64,000 nt of DNA, from contig CM023540.1 of NCBI GenBank assembly GCA_013350335.1, forward strand, positions 32,591,175-32,655,174, read 5' to 3'. This document shows, in pieces, positions 1 through 10,205 of the stretch. Source of the stretch: Chimonanthus salicifolius (Eukaryota; Streptophyta; Magnoliopsida; Laurales; Calycanthaceae). Every line of letters starts with the position of its first letter. The first letter of the stretch is position 1. Below the pieces are notes generated by a model. The model had not been told where the DNA came from, did no database searches, and worked only from the letters and a program-made list of their open reading frames with translations. The translations under genes and the position numbers were made by a program.

Positions 1-710
1 TCACTAGGAGATTTAAGTGAGAAATTAGAGTCACAGAAAAAACTTTCCCATCTTTTGGTGGCAGGATCTCACTCAATAACTCAACCCCAGCAAACTTCTC
101 TATTTGCCATTTATCGTTGTTTACAAGTCCAATATGTAGCTCGAAAATCTAAAAAAGGATCTCCTATGGGATGGGGTGGAGGAGAAAAAGAAACTACATC
201 CAGTGAAGTAGATTATGAAATTACTAATGGAGACTGGTGTTCCGTTTCAAGATGTGTGGCAAATGAATTGGGCTCTATTGCATAAATTATGGTGGAGATA
301 ACTTTGAGGAAATAGAATCTTCATGGAGAAGTTACTAGAGTGAAATGTGGGATCTGGCTCTCAAGGTGGGGAAGAAAGTGGGATGTGGCTCTCAAGGTTC
401 CATTTTGGAAAGACATATCAATGATGAGTAGAAGTAATAGAAAAATATCAAGAACTATGAGGATGAGTGGATCAGATTTGGGAGGACACTTGGGTGGGTG
501 AGGTTATCTCTCCATTCTCACTTTAGGAGATGCACTTTGTGCCAAATATATTGGAGATAGTTTGACTGTTGATATTTCAGCAAAACCTGATGGATTAAGA
601 AATCTTGCAATAGAAATCATTGATTTGATCAATGATGCTATCAAATATCGTAGGGAAAATTTTGAGTGTTTGGATGGGCGATCCCAAGAAATACTCTCTC
701 TCTCTTTTTC
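1..710 (+). pseudogene. Decayed coding relic of unknown identity, cut by the window edge
   Basis: One reading frame (codons starting at base 1) runs from the window edge to about base 710. Only three in-frame stops interrupt it: TAA at 283-285, a TAG near 313 and a TGA near 502. Between the stops the translation looks protein-like, for example GDWCSVSRCVANELGSIA and then GDALCAKYIGDSLTVDISA followed by a leucine/isoleucine-rich helix-like stretch. The frame never shifts, which fits a gene recently disabled by point mutations or a processed (intronless) copy. I do not recognise the family. Chance is an alternative, but 230-odd codons with three stops in AT-rich DNA is unlikely. It ends just before the first MITE. 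Confidence 0.35.
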
Positions 711-792
711 TTTTAATCAAGTCTATACTTTTTTATTGCACCCCAAATTGATTGTTTGTTTATGATATACAATCCATTTGGAATCTTTGGCT

Positions 793-1800
793 CCCTTAGG
801 GATTGTTTGTCATTTTCCACTCATCGAAAGTAAAGAGCATGGAAAATAAGACCCATCTATTTTCTTCCATGGAATAAGGGCTTTTTGCCAAGAACATAAA
901 AAAAGAGACATTTACCTCTTCTTCCAAGGTATCCATTTCCAATAAGAGGGATAAGACAATTTCATGAGGAAAAAAGAGAGGTTTTCCTCATTTTGCCAAG
1001 ATAACACTTCGTTCATTTTCAACGAAAATAAAGATTTTAATGCAAACAACAAATATGTCAGGTTTCTATAGTCTAATATAAAGCTAGACTTTATGGACTT
1101 TTTTAATACATGAATCAAACCTAGACATAAATTTTTTTGTCAAATTGCTTTCCTCAAGGGAATAAACAACCAACCTCTAAAGGGGCTGTTTGTCATTGAT
1201 GGAAAGGTAGAGCATAGAGCATGGAAAATAAAACCCATCTCTCTTCTTCCATAGAATGGACTCTTTGCCAAGAACATAAAAAATGAGACATTCACTCTTC
1301 TTGCAAAGAATCCATTTCCAATTCGGGGTGTGTGGGGGTGGTTGTGGGGGGTGGGGTTGTAAAGAAAGGGTGGGTGGTAAAATTTAACGAGGAAAAAAGA
1401 GGGATGTCTTCTTTGCTCACCAAGACAATACTCAATTCATTTTCAACCTAAAATAATGAGTTTGATATAAACAACAAATATTCAAGTTTCTATAGCCTGA
1501 TGAAACCTGATTTCATAGCACCTGTTGAATGATATGACTCAAACCTAAACATCATTTTTCCCTCGGAATTGCTTTCCTTGAGGAAATAGACAAACAACCT
1601 CTAATGGACTGCTTGTGATTTTTCAACTGATGGAAATGAAGAACACAGAAAATGTGATCCTTCTCTCTTCTTCCAACTGATGGAAATGAAGAACACAGAA
1701 AATGTGATCCTCTTCTTCCATGGAGTAAGGGCTCTCTATTAAAAGCACAAAAAATGAGATCCTTTCCTCACGGAAATCGGCAAATAGCCTCCAAGAGTGA
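793..1800. mobile_element. Three head-to-tail copies of one MITE family (MITE-1)
   Basis: Copies lie at about 793-1183, 1180-1605 and 1603-1800. Each begins with a variant of CTTAGGGATTGTTTGTCATT and ends with AGACAAACAACCTCTAA, which is the inverted complement of the start. Between them is a shared body: a 'gagcatggaaaataa' segment, a 'cttcttccatggaataaggg' segment and a 'cattttcaa...aataaag' segment. The third copy is shortened and carries a direct duplication of about 47 bp (1653-1719). Other copies lie at 36248-36573 and 53600-53988. No transposase is present. The terminal inverted repeats suggest a non-autonomous DNA transposon; the superfamily is not determined because target duplications are unclear. 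Confidence 0.65.
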
Positions 1801-2861
1801 TGGCCTTTTTGTTGGAAGGCCACATCTGACGAGATTCTGCTATGGGCATCCTCACTAATTAATTTGATTGTAGAAAAGGCTCACCAATTTTATGCAGTTT
1901 GTTATCGTGAAAGAGAGGCCCATTTAAGCATCCTTTTGGGCCTAAAACTCTATAATAAGTGACTTATTTGGTATGGTAATGGGTTATGCCATAATTTCTC
2001 AATTTGGGCCCAATTTGACCCAATTAGGTAGTCCAAAAGAGAGAAGGATTTGTTACGGGAATGGATATCTCTCTGCCTACATTGAAGATTCCTACTCTCT
2101 TGATTTAAGGAGCAAGTAATTGAAGTTTAGAATGTTCTACGCCAATTTGGGATAATCTTTAGGCACCACCTCCTTTCCCATTATTTTTTAGATAGGACAC
2201 ATGTCACTTAGGGATTGGCAGAAATGTGGTGTGACTTTGTAGGCATATTTGATGTACCAAACAATATTGGATTTTTATAAAATTGGTTTCATTGGAAAAC
2301 TATTCAATAACCTTTCCAATGAGCCCAAGTTTGTGCGATTTTGACGTATATAGACAAAGTTATGACCAGTTTTTTAAGCGGGTGTAATAGAGTGATGGGA
2401 GCATTTATTTTTGTATTCCAAAAATATACCAGATTCTTACACCACGTGACCTAGAGAAGTGGAATTCACGATTCCGACCATCCATTTCCTATGTTGGCGT
2501 GGTGAAGAATTAGGTGGTCTTTTGTGCTGTGCACAGCCCTTTTGTTTTACTAGGGGAACCTCAAAGACGCCATACTTGGATTTGAGTCAGATTCAGGCTT
2601 GCTTGAAAATTGGGTTAGCCCAATCCATTTACTGCATTGTGGAAATGTTATAAACCATGTCTATGTTTTTTCTCGTCGTGATGTTAAGATTTCGCTGCTG
2701 AATTGAAGGCACTGTTTTGTCGCATTTGATACTTTGGATCTTTTAAATTAACGGTACTTTCATTCCCTTGATGAAGTTTGTTTTTCGTATTGCTACCTGT
2801 TCAGAACTTTTTGTCTTGTTAATTACATCCAAATCCTCTTTTGCCTTTTGGGTCTCTCTAG
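1801..2861. other. Gene-less stretch before the orphan last exon
   Basis: No convincing coding frame or RNA gene. The end of this stretch (about 2820-2861) is a pyrimidine-rich tract closing with CTCTCTAG, which reads as the 3' end of an intron, so at least its right part is probably intronic. Confidence 0.4.
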
Positions 2862-3531
2862 GGATGAGGTCTGCTCACAGTACTCACCGATGTCGGAAGA
2901 TTCCGATGACACTCGATACTATGATACCTCTCAACATGATGGCCTTTCTAATCCGAGTAGTCCAGTTTCTCCTCACAGGTATCAGAGGCCTCTCGCTGGG
3001 TTTTCTTCATCCCCACCCCCTTATTCATACCCTTCCCTCAGCTGCAATATTACCGATCGGGCTTGCTCTCAGCCGCGCCAACGTGGGTCAGACTCAGAGG
3101 GCCGGTTCCCATCATCTCCAAGCGACATATGCCACTCAGCCGACTTGAGGAGGGCAGCACTGCTGCGATCTGTGCAGATGAAAGCCCAGCCACCCAGCCC
3201 ACCTGCCTTTGAATCGCCATACAACAGCAGCGAAGAGAGCATGCCTAACGTGGAAGATTCTGAGGATCGAACCTGCACATACATGAAACCTTTAGTTGAT
3301 GTAAGAGAATTCCAGGAATCTACAAGCATTCAAAGTATGCTTCTTGAGGAGCGTTCACCAATGGGTTTATCGGAGCCTGAACCCAGAGACGAAAAATGTT
3401 ACGGAGTTCCAAACTTCCATCTCAAAGATGAATCTGGGGAAGGAGTCTTTGAAGCAAATGGGTTGGAGAGAATTAGAGTTGTACCATCTAGACGATCCGC
3501 ATTGGGTGGGAATGCTTCAAAGTTCAAATAA
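2862..3531 (+). CDS. Probable last exon of a Ser/Pro-rich plant protein entering from the left
   Basis: The open frame has no good ATG at its start. It follows a pyrimidine tract and an AG at 2860-2861, so it is best read as a terminal exon beginning at 2862 in phase 2 and ending with TAA at 3529-3531 (about 222 codons). The product is hydrophilic and rich in Ser, Pro, Asp and Glu, with several SP sites, a basic helix-like segment (LRRAALLRSVQMK) and an acidic stretch with CTYMKPLVDVREF. No membrane segment or catalytic motif is visible, so it looks like a disordered regulatory C-terminus. Downstream to about 3770 is TG- and TTGTAA-rich, like a 3' UTR. I do not recognise the family. Upstream exons are not visible with confidence in this window. 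Confidence 0.6.
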
Positions 3532-4494
3532 CTGAGCATCCATCCTCAAAATACATCAATGGGTCTTCACAGGAGGATTAGGATCAAAGATGAGGTTCTA
3601 GGAATTCCAGAAGCATATTTGCAGTGGATGAGCCATGTTCTTGATTTGTTTGTCCTGAAGCTACTCGACCACTTGTTTCACTGCTGGAGATCCTCCATCA
3701 TTTTGTAAGAGGTATGTAACTTTCAAGTGTGTGTTGTGATATTCATCTTGTAAATCATGTAATCATTTGCAAATTACAGAAACCTTTGTGGGAAAATTTC
3801 TTGGCGGCCTGATTACTGTTTTCTGCAGGTTCTCTGCAGCTCCTTGGTTTGTTTTCTAGGAAAATGAATCTAATAGATATGCAGTCTCCTCTTTGAAAAT
3901 AGTTACCTCAGTCTCTTTAGGGCTGCTCTTTCTTTGAGTTAAATTTTTCTGATTTGAAAACTCTAGAAGTCTCCCTGTTTGGCAAGCCCTGCTTATTAAA
4001 ATTTGAAGTGGCTTAAGCATTTTGGGTGAGATATATAAAAATTTGCAAAAGAAAATTGATGGGTAAAATTTGAGAACTCATTTATCATTTTAGCCATATT
4101 TCAGACTTTGAAAATTTAATTGTTACAAGTCATTGATTTTTGTGGTCTATCTCATAGAGTTATGACGATTAGATAAAGGAATTAGATAGAGGAGTTTTCT
4201 TTAAATTATATGATTCATGAAGTCTTCTATCTGTCCCACTTAACTATATAAATGTTCAGTCTCTATATTGAAAATCAACACCCCAATCTCCCTTATTTGC
4301 TCTTTGTGATTTAGGAATAGGTAATTTTATGAATTTGAAAAATCTTTAGATTTTGACTTAGACAAGTGAGATTTACAAGAGTTCCATCAAGTTTAAAAAC
4401 TTGAAACTAGGATTTAACTTGAAATTCAATTAACTTAGACGAGCTTTTTACCTTCATCCTCGTTCAATCATTTCATCACAAATAAATTGGTTTT

Positions 4495-4652
4495 GTTTTT
4501 ATTAATGTGTGGAAAATTCAAACAGTCTTACAAAAATTCTCACGGATGAGTCCATTACTCTTAAGGCACACCAAAGTTTGGCCATTGGGGTTCGAACCTG
4601 TAACTTTCCGCTTTCTGAGGTAGGAGGCAATTAGTTGAAGTACATGTGGGCA
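4495..4652 (-). mobile_element. SINE-A copy (tRNA-derived)
   Basis: On the minus strand it carries a Pol III box-B-like sequence: forward 'ggggttcgaacctgtaac' at about 4587-4604 is the reverse of a GGTTCGAACCC type box. This is followed by the family's conserved body (rule 'TTTGGTGTGCC', then 'GGGTGA..CC.') and a 3' end near 'CACACGTAAATTC' with an A-rich tail. It aligns with copies at 9270, 14855, 20556, 44316, 58038 and 62668. Confidence 0.65.
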
Positions 4653-6109
4653 AAAGTTTATTATTAAGTTTTCAAAAGATAAATTACAAAATTGGTCCTT
4701 TTTTTTTTGAGAAGATAAATTACAAAATTAGAATATTAATTTTTTTTTTTTTTTGTTTTTATTACAATTCTTTTTAGCTAGGTGACATTGTCAATTAACA
4801 ACAATGACCTCAAACAAGGGTGCCTTCCCATGTATGAGGATGAGTGGGTTTGAAAAGTATTTTTAAAATGACACTTATCCTAAAGAAGTAAGTAAGTTGG
4901 ATTTGAAAAGCTTGATTTTCAAGGATATAAAAATCAATGATCGAACCGAATCAGTTTTGAATGGAATTTTGAATGCAACGATGAAATCAATCCGAAAGAA
5001 GTTTAAATTTTAAATTTATAATTCATAGAAAGTAGATGAGAGTGAAAAAGAGAGTGTCATCTCAAATTCCGGTGGGCCACACATGGGATTCCTAAGAACT
5101 ACGTTCACCGACACAGAAGTGTTATCATATTTTTTAATTGTAGAAATATAAGGGTTCTTTGCAACTTTTGAAAAATGGCAGGTGATTTTTACAAAATCGG
5201 ACAACATTTTTTCCGAATAAAGAAAAACTATTTATTTATTTTCCAAGCGGATGGTCTTTATTATCCACCGATGAATTTATTTCTTAATAAAATTAAAATT
5301 TGGTCAGATTATAGAGATAAATCTATCATTAATATATATATTCAATATTAATGACCATAGAACACGTACTGCATACACTGATTGCCCTATTAAGTTTTTT
5401 TTTTTAAATCCAATATTTAAAATAGAGATTTTCATCGTACCTATCAAATGAGATCCACGTTGGCTCGATACTTGTATAATAAAGAGTGTGCAAGTGATTA
5501 TCAAATTAAAAAAAAAAAAAAAGAATACTTTTTTAAATTGATTTTTTAATTGTGGGGAAGTGTCTGATAAATCTAGAAAGGGTGAAATATCTTTCATTTT
5601 TAAATCAAAATACTTTTCTCTTTATCTTTTAGTTTTAATTTTTTTATAAAAACCAAAGTGAGATTGAATGGGATCATATTAGAATAAAATAAGACTTTAG
5701 GCCACTAAATAATTAAAAAGTTCATATCAAATCAGATCTGAAAAATCTAGATGAATCGAAAACAAATTTGTTCAGTGTGATCTTCCTTTTTAATAAAAAT
5801 AAACTGATATAAGACAGCGTATTGAGTCTTGTTCTATATAGCATCTAACTCATGCAGTTTTTTTTTTTTAATATGTGTAAGGTGAGACAAAATATGTGTT
5901 AACCTCTCAATCGATATACATTGAATAAATTGATTTGGAGTAATTTCATTGAGAAGATTGTCAGGTCAACCCCCTCTGAATTATTTTTTATACATAATTT
6001 CATTTGAATTACTTCTATTCAATTTATATTTTAAAGATATTATAAAAAAATGATGAATATGTTTAAACACATATTTTAAAACTACTTCAAATTAAAATAC
6101 TATTTTTCA

Positions 6110-6290
6110 ATATAGGTATCCAAGTTTCTTAGAACACCTGACTAATCTTTAAAGCATATGTAAACTTCTTTATTCACATACATCGGATAATATTATAAAA
6201 AGTGACATTTTTATGTTGAGAGTAATTTAAAACTAAAATCTTTTGCATCTCAGTTGAGTTCTTGATGGCTAAGACAACTCCACGAATTTA
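6110..6290 (-). mobile_element. SINE-B copy (second SINE family)
   Basis: Aligns over its whole length with 18048-18225. Shared blocks include 'ttcttaga.cacctgactaat', 'aatattat..aaa.tgac' and 'ttttatgttgagagta'. In the better copy the minus strand contains GAGTTCAAGTC, a degenerate Pol III box B. This copy is more decayed. Confidence 0.5.
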
Positions 6291-7654
6291 AAAATATATT
6301 TTTATAGTTAAGTAAATTTAATGTTAATAAAAAATAATTTATATAACAATTCAAAGAATAAGTGAAGATTTTTTAAAAAAAAATTAACAGTACCTAAGCC
6401 CACGACAGGACGGAATCTTTCTCAAGTCTTATTCACTTGATCGGGGCAGCGATTTTTGTCCGTGGTCCGTCAATAACTTATTATTAAACTAAAGTGATAA
6501 TATGGAGCTGGCCCACCCAAAGTTATTGGTGGGGTCAGCAATCTAGTTGAGTGCCATGTGTCTTACCTTTTCTGTCCTTTTATCATTGGCATCAAGTGTT
6601 CAAAGACAAGAATTTCAATAATTGGTTTTACATATATGATGGTGGATCACGTGTTACAGATTAGAATGACAAAGTAAGTGATCAGGTAAAAAGTATGTTC
6701 TTTACTTACGAAAGTAGCCTTTTTAATCATTTTATTTTATTTCGTGTCTTTTAATAACTTTTTTTCCATAATAGAATATTTGATTTTGTAAAATAAGTCT
6801 CATGTGAAGATATCCATTGTTATATAAAAAAAAGAAAAGCTGAACCCAATATATTCAATTTAAAAAAATTTGAATTTATTAACTATGGCTGTTTCTAGAA
6901 AAAGAAACAATAATATAAATTAGAAAGTTGACAGAATTCTATTTAAATAATTTGATAATGTCGGTAATGATCAATTATAACCGTTGGATGTTTTTAATAT
7001 ATGTAAAACCAAAATGTTATTTTCTTTATTTATATTTAGATTCAAATTAGATTGATGTTGATCCAATGTATAATGATTATTGAATTGAATATTATAAATA
7101 AAGATTTTTAACTTTTAAATTTTTAATACAGCCTGTTTGGGTGTACGGCTCATATATAGAGCCCATTTGATATTTAATGTAAACTCATCAAAACATTATT
7201 TTTTATTTAAATTTATTAGTAGGGTTCGATTGAACATTTGAAAATTTTAATTTTATTTAAATTTAATTATCTTATTTTATATAAAAAGAAAGATTAAAGA
7301 AATTTAAAAGACTTTGTTTATGATCATTTATTTAATTAATCCTAAATAAATTATAGTCTCTGACATGGTTAGTCGCATCAGTCGAACTTTCCATAGCATT
7401 TTCTAGGGCTGCTACTCTCACGATGTGATTAAAGGAAGGAACATGTGGCCACTTTTCCTAAAAAGGGGTTCCCACTAGAAGAACCAAATTAAAGAAGTGG
7501 GCTCTAATGTTGCATAAAATATGAGGGAAAAAATAATCAAAATGTAAGAACCAAATTGAACAAAAGCAAGGGAGGCGACGTGGTATAATTTTTATTTTTT
7601 TTAACATGGATATTCTTACTTTTATGTGAGATTAATTTCACGTGTCCGTTCAAA

Positions 7655-8665
7655 ATGGAAGCCCATATAAACACTCGAAAATTCTGTCCCAATATACTTG
7701 ATTTCAAAATTTTGGGTGAAATGATTATTTTGTCTTTCCACTTCAAAGTACCGAATCACCGAACGAATCAGCCGATGGGTTTTCGCATTCGTTTGAAGGA
7801 TATACCACCGAACCGATTGGGAAGGAAAAAAAAAACGTGGGCCCCACGATTGATCGAAATCCAAGGTCATTCTTAGCCGTAGATAGGTGGGCAAGGGGTG
7901 ATCATGGTAGTGTCGATCCTAGGTGGAGAAGTGAAGGATCGATTTGGATCTAAGAAAAAAACCCACAAAATTGGATTTCGGACGCCCAAAACAGCAGCTG
8001 AAGAAACTGGCCAGAGGAGGGTCCCACTATACTCCGATTAGATATCTGATGGTGCAGTTGGATAGACCATCAAAAAATAGAATGGGTATGGTGGGTCCCG
8101 CCGGCAGAAACTTTCTCCATCATCTGATCTAAAGCCGAGAAGAAGATCTGGCGGCACCAAATCTGCTGCTGCCAGATCTTCTTCTCGGCCTTAGATCAGG
8201 TGATAGAGAAAGTTTCTTCCGGCGGGAACCACCATACCCATTCCGTTTTTTTATGTCTATCCATCTGTACGATCAGATCTCTGATCTAGGTATGGTGAGA
8301 CCTTCTTCTAGCAGGTTTCTTTGGCTGCTGCTTAGGGCATCTGAAAATCAATTTTTTGGGTTTTTTTGTTAGATCCAAGTGGTTCCTACACTTCTGACCT
8401 TAGGATTGACACCACCATGATCGTCCTTAGCCCACCTATCCACGGCTAAGGAAGATCTTTGGTTTCTATCAACGGTGGGGCCTACTGATTTTTTCTCTCT
8501 CTTGTGTATATTTGGTTCGTCCAAAGGAAGGAATCGGTCGTTCAAAGGAAGGTATTTTGGCTGTGGCTTCAATGGAATTGGAAGTAGAAGGGCAAAAGGT
8601 CATTTCACCTAAAGTTTTGGAATCGGGTGTGTAAGGAAAGAAAGCCAGGTGTCTATATGGGCTCT
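7655..8665. repeat. One-kilobase foldback (near-perfect inverted repeat)
   Basis: The left arm (about 7655-8156) is the reverse complement of the right arm (about 8165-8665) around a loop of only about 8-10 bases near 8157-8164. The central 30 bp of each arm pair almost perfectly: 'ctaaagccgagaagaagatc' on the left matches 'gatcttcttctcggccttag' on the right. Pairing continues outward with more mismatches to the outermost shared block ('gcccatata.acac'). The open frames seen on both arms mirror each other and are not genes. It could be a foldback-type DNA transposon or an inverted duplication. A transcript would fold into a long hairpin able to feed small-RNA production; this last point is inference. 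Confidence 0.85.
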
Positions 8666-9269
8666 CGTACAAAATTCTTAATCCACACACACTAATTAAG
8701 TTAATGGAGAATAATTTTAAAGAAAATGATTGAGAGGAGTTGAACTTGAATGAACTTAAGACCTTGTTTTCTAGAACGAACGTCTTAACACCAAAACATT
8801 TGATTGGTAACCACACCTTAGGTTACCTTCTATGAGCTGGTTGCTCGCGTGATGGAACCTCCTTGAGAAAATTCATCTGTCTATCTCCAGATTTATGGCA
8901 TATAATCAGACTATTTAATTGGTATGAGTAATTTTGGCTTTTTTTTACATTTTTATTTTAACAAATATTGAATAGTTTACTTTTCTATCAACAATCATAG
9001 GATTCAAACATCACGAGTTCTCATCATTCAATTCTAATTTCAATAATATAACTCACTTTGTTGAATGTACTGATTTTATCAAATTAAAGCATAATATTTT
9101 TATTCATTTGATTTAAGCAATTAAAATGAACAGTTGATAGATAGCTCTACTTCAATCATTTATTTTACTTAGTTTAAATTTTAAATCAAGTAGCTATAAA
9201 TGTCTATTGAGACTAATTTCTCTTAAATTTTCATATCAATAACTACTTTTTTTTATGTCACAAGACTAA

Positions 9270-9437
9270 CTTATCTCACCTTATGTTAAATTGCATAACA
9301 AAAGCCTCATGAAGCGGGAAGTGACGGGTTTGAACTCCCGTGGACTAATTTGGTGTGCCCTTAGAATAAGAGGTATCACCCTCGTGGGGGTTTTATACTG
9401 GATTTTTTACAGTTTTTAACATGTAAATTCAAGAAAA
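9270..9437 (+). mobile_element. SINE-A copy
   Basis: Plus-strand copy with box-B-like 'gggtttgaactcccg' at about 9325-9340, the family body 'aatttggtgtgcccttag' and a 3' end 'catgtaaattcaagaaaaa' with an A-rich tail. Confidence 0.65.
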
Positions 9438-9732
9438 AATATTGCATAATAAAAATCTTGTTACACAATTATATCACCTTCGTACGACACGCACTAATTC
9501 TTTATTCGACCAAAAAAGTAAGTGGTACTAAATAAAAAGTTCTATTTGATAAAAAAGTTACAAGTGCTCTAACCATTAATCTCATTATTCAAATATCTCA
9601 AACATCACTATAAACTCTTTATTATACTTAATTGCCATTTTGAGAGAGTGACATCTTAGAGACCAACTTACAATTTTATATCATTAGCATCAATGTTTCA
9701 ATTCTAACGAGTACTCTAGACTCTAGACCAAG

Positions 9733-9870
9733 AGTCCAAATATCGACCGATACGTATTGTATGGGCATATATGATTTATATCGACCGATATTTGGCCGTA
9801 TTATATCGATCGTTATCAGTCGTTTTTATTAAAAAAAAAAAGAAGAAAGAAAAATATCAGCCGATATTGA
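9733..9870. repeat. Palindromic ATATCGGCCGATAT-type repeat
   Basis: Several overlapping copies of 'atatcgaccgatat' and 'atatcagccgatat', including a poly-A/GAA segment in the middle. The same short palindromic unit recurs at 47990-48360 and 61905-62097 and, briefly, near 23690-23760. It ends in 'gaacccctact', like the other copies that end in 'acccct'. Confidence 0.6.
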
Positions 9871-10205
9871 ATTTTGAACCCCTACTTTAGGCTACTACTT
9901 GATAAAGAAAAAGGGAGAGAAAGTCCAAAAATACTCTCATGGACAAATAGACAACTATTGTGAAAAACCCTTAAAAGTCTCAACCAATGCCAAATGCAAG
10001 GAATCACCAAATTTTTATTTTGCCCTAAAACTCTTTTTTTATTTTACCAAAGATGAAAACTCATGATCTTTATTACCATTTACACGCTAAGGTGCAATTT
10101 CTTCACAAATCATTTGCATCAGCTGATAGAAGCCATGACCATATCTCCTCTCCATCTTCCATCATCAACTTCTCTCCCATTCCATTCCAATCCAAATCAA
10201 AATCC

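Larger units (their letters stand above)
3532..7650. other. AT-rich intergenic spacer
   Basis: 3532-3770 is probably the 3' UTR of the exon ending at 3531. The rest is AT-rich DNA with poly-A and poly-T runs and two SINE copies (4495-4652 and 6110-6290). The open frames here are short and of low complexity. I see no gene. Confidence 0.6.
8666..10205. other. Spacer between the foldback and the MYB gene's 3' end
   Basis: Contains a plus-strand SINE-A (9270-9437) and a CGATAT-rich repeat (9733-9870). The remainder is AT-rich with no coding signal. The part next to 10205 is presumably the MYB 3' UTR. Confidence 0.55.

Noticed and set aside
7655..7876. Open frames in both arms of the foldback that look alike on opposite strands.
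   Set aside because: They are mirror images caused by the inverted repeat, not independent genes.
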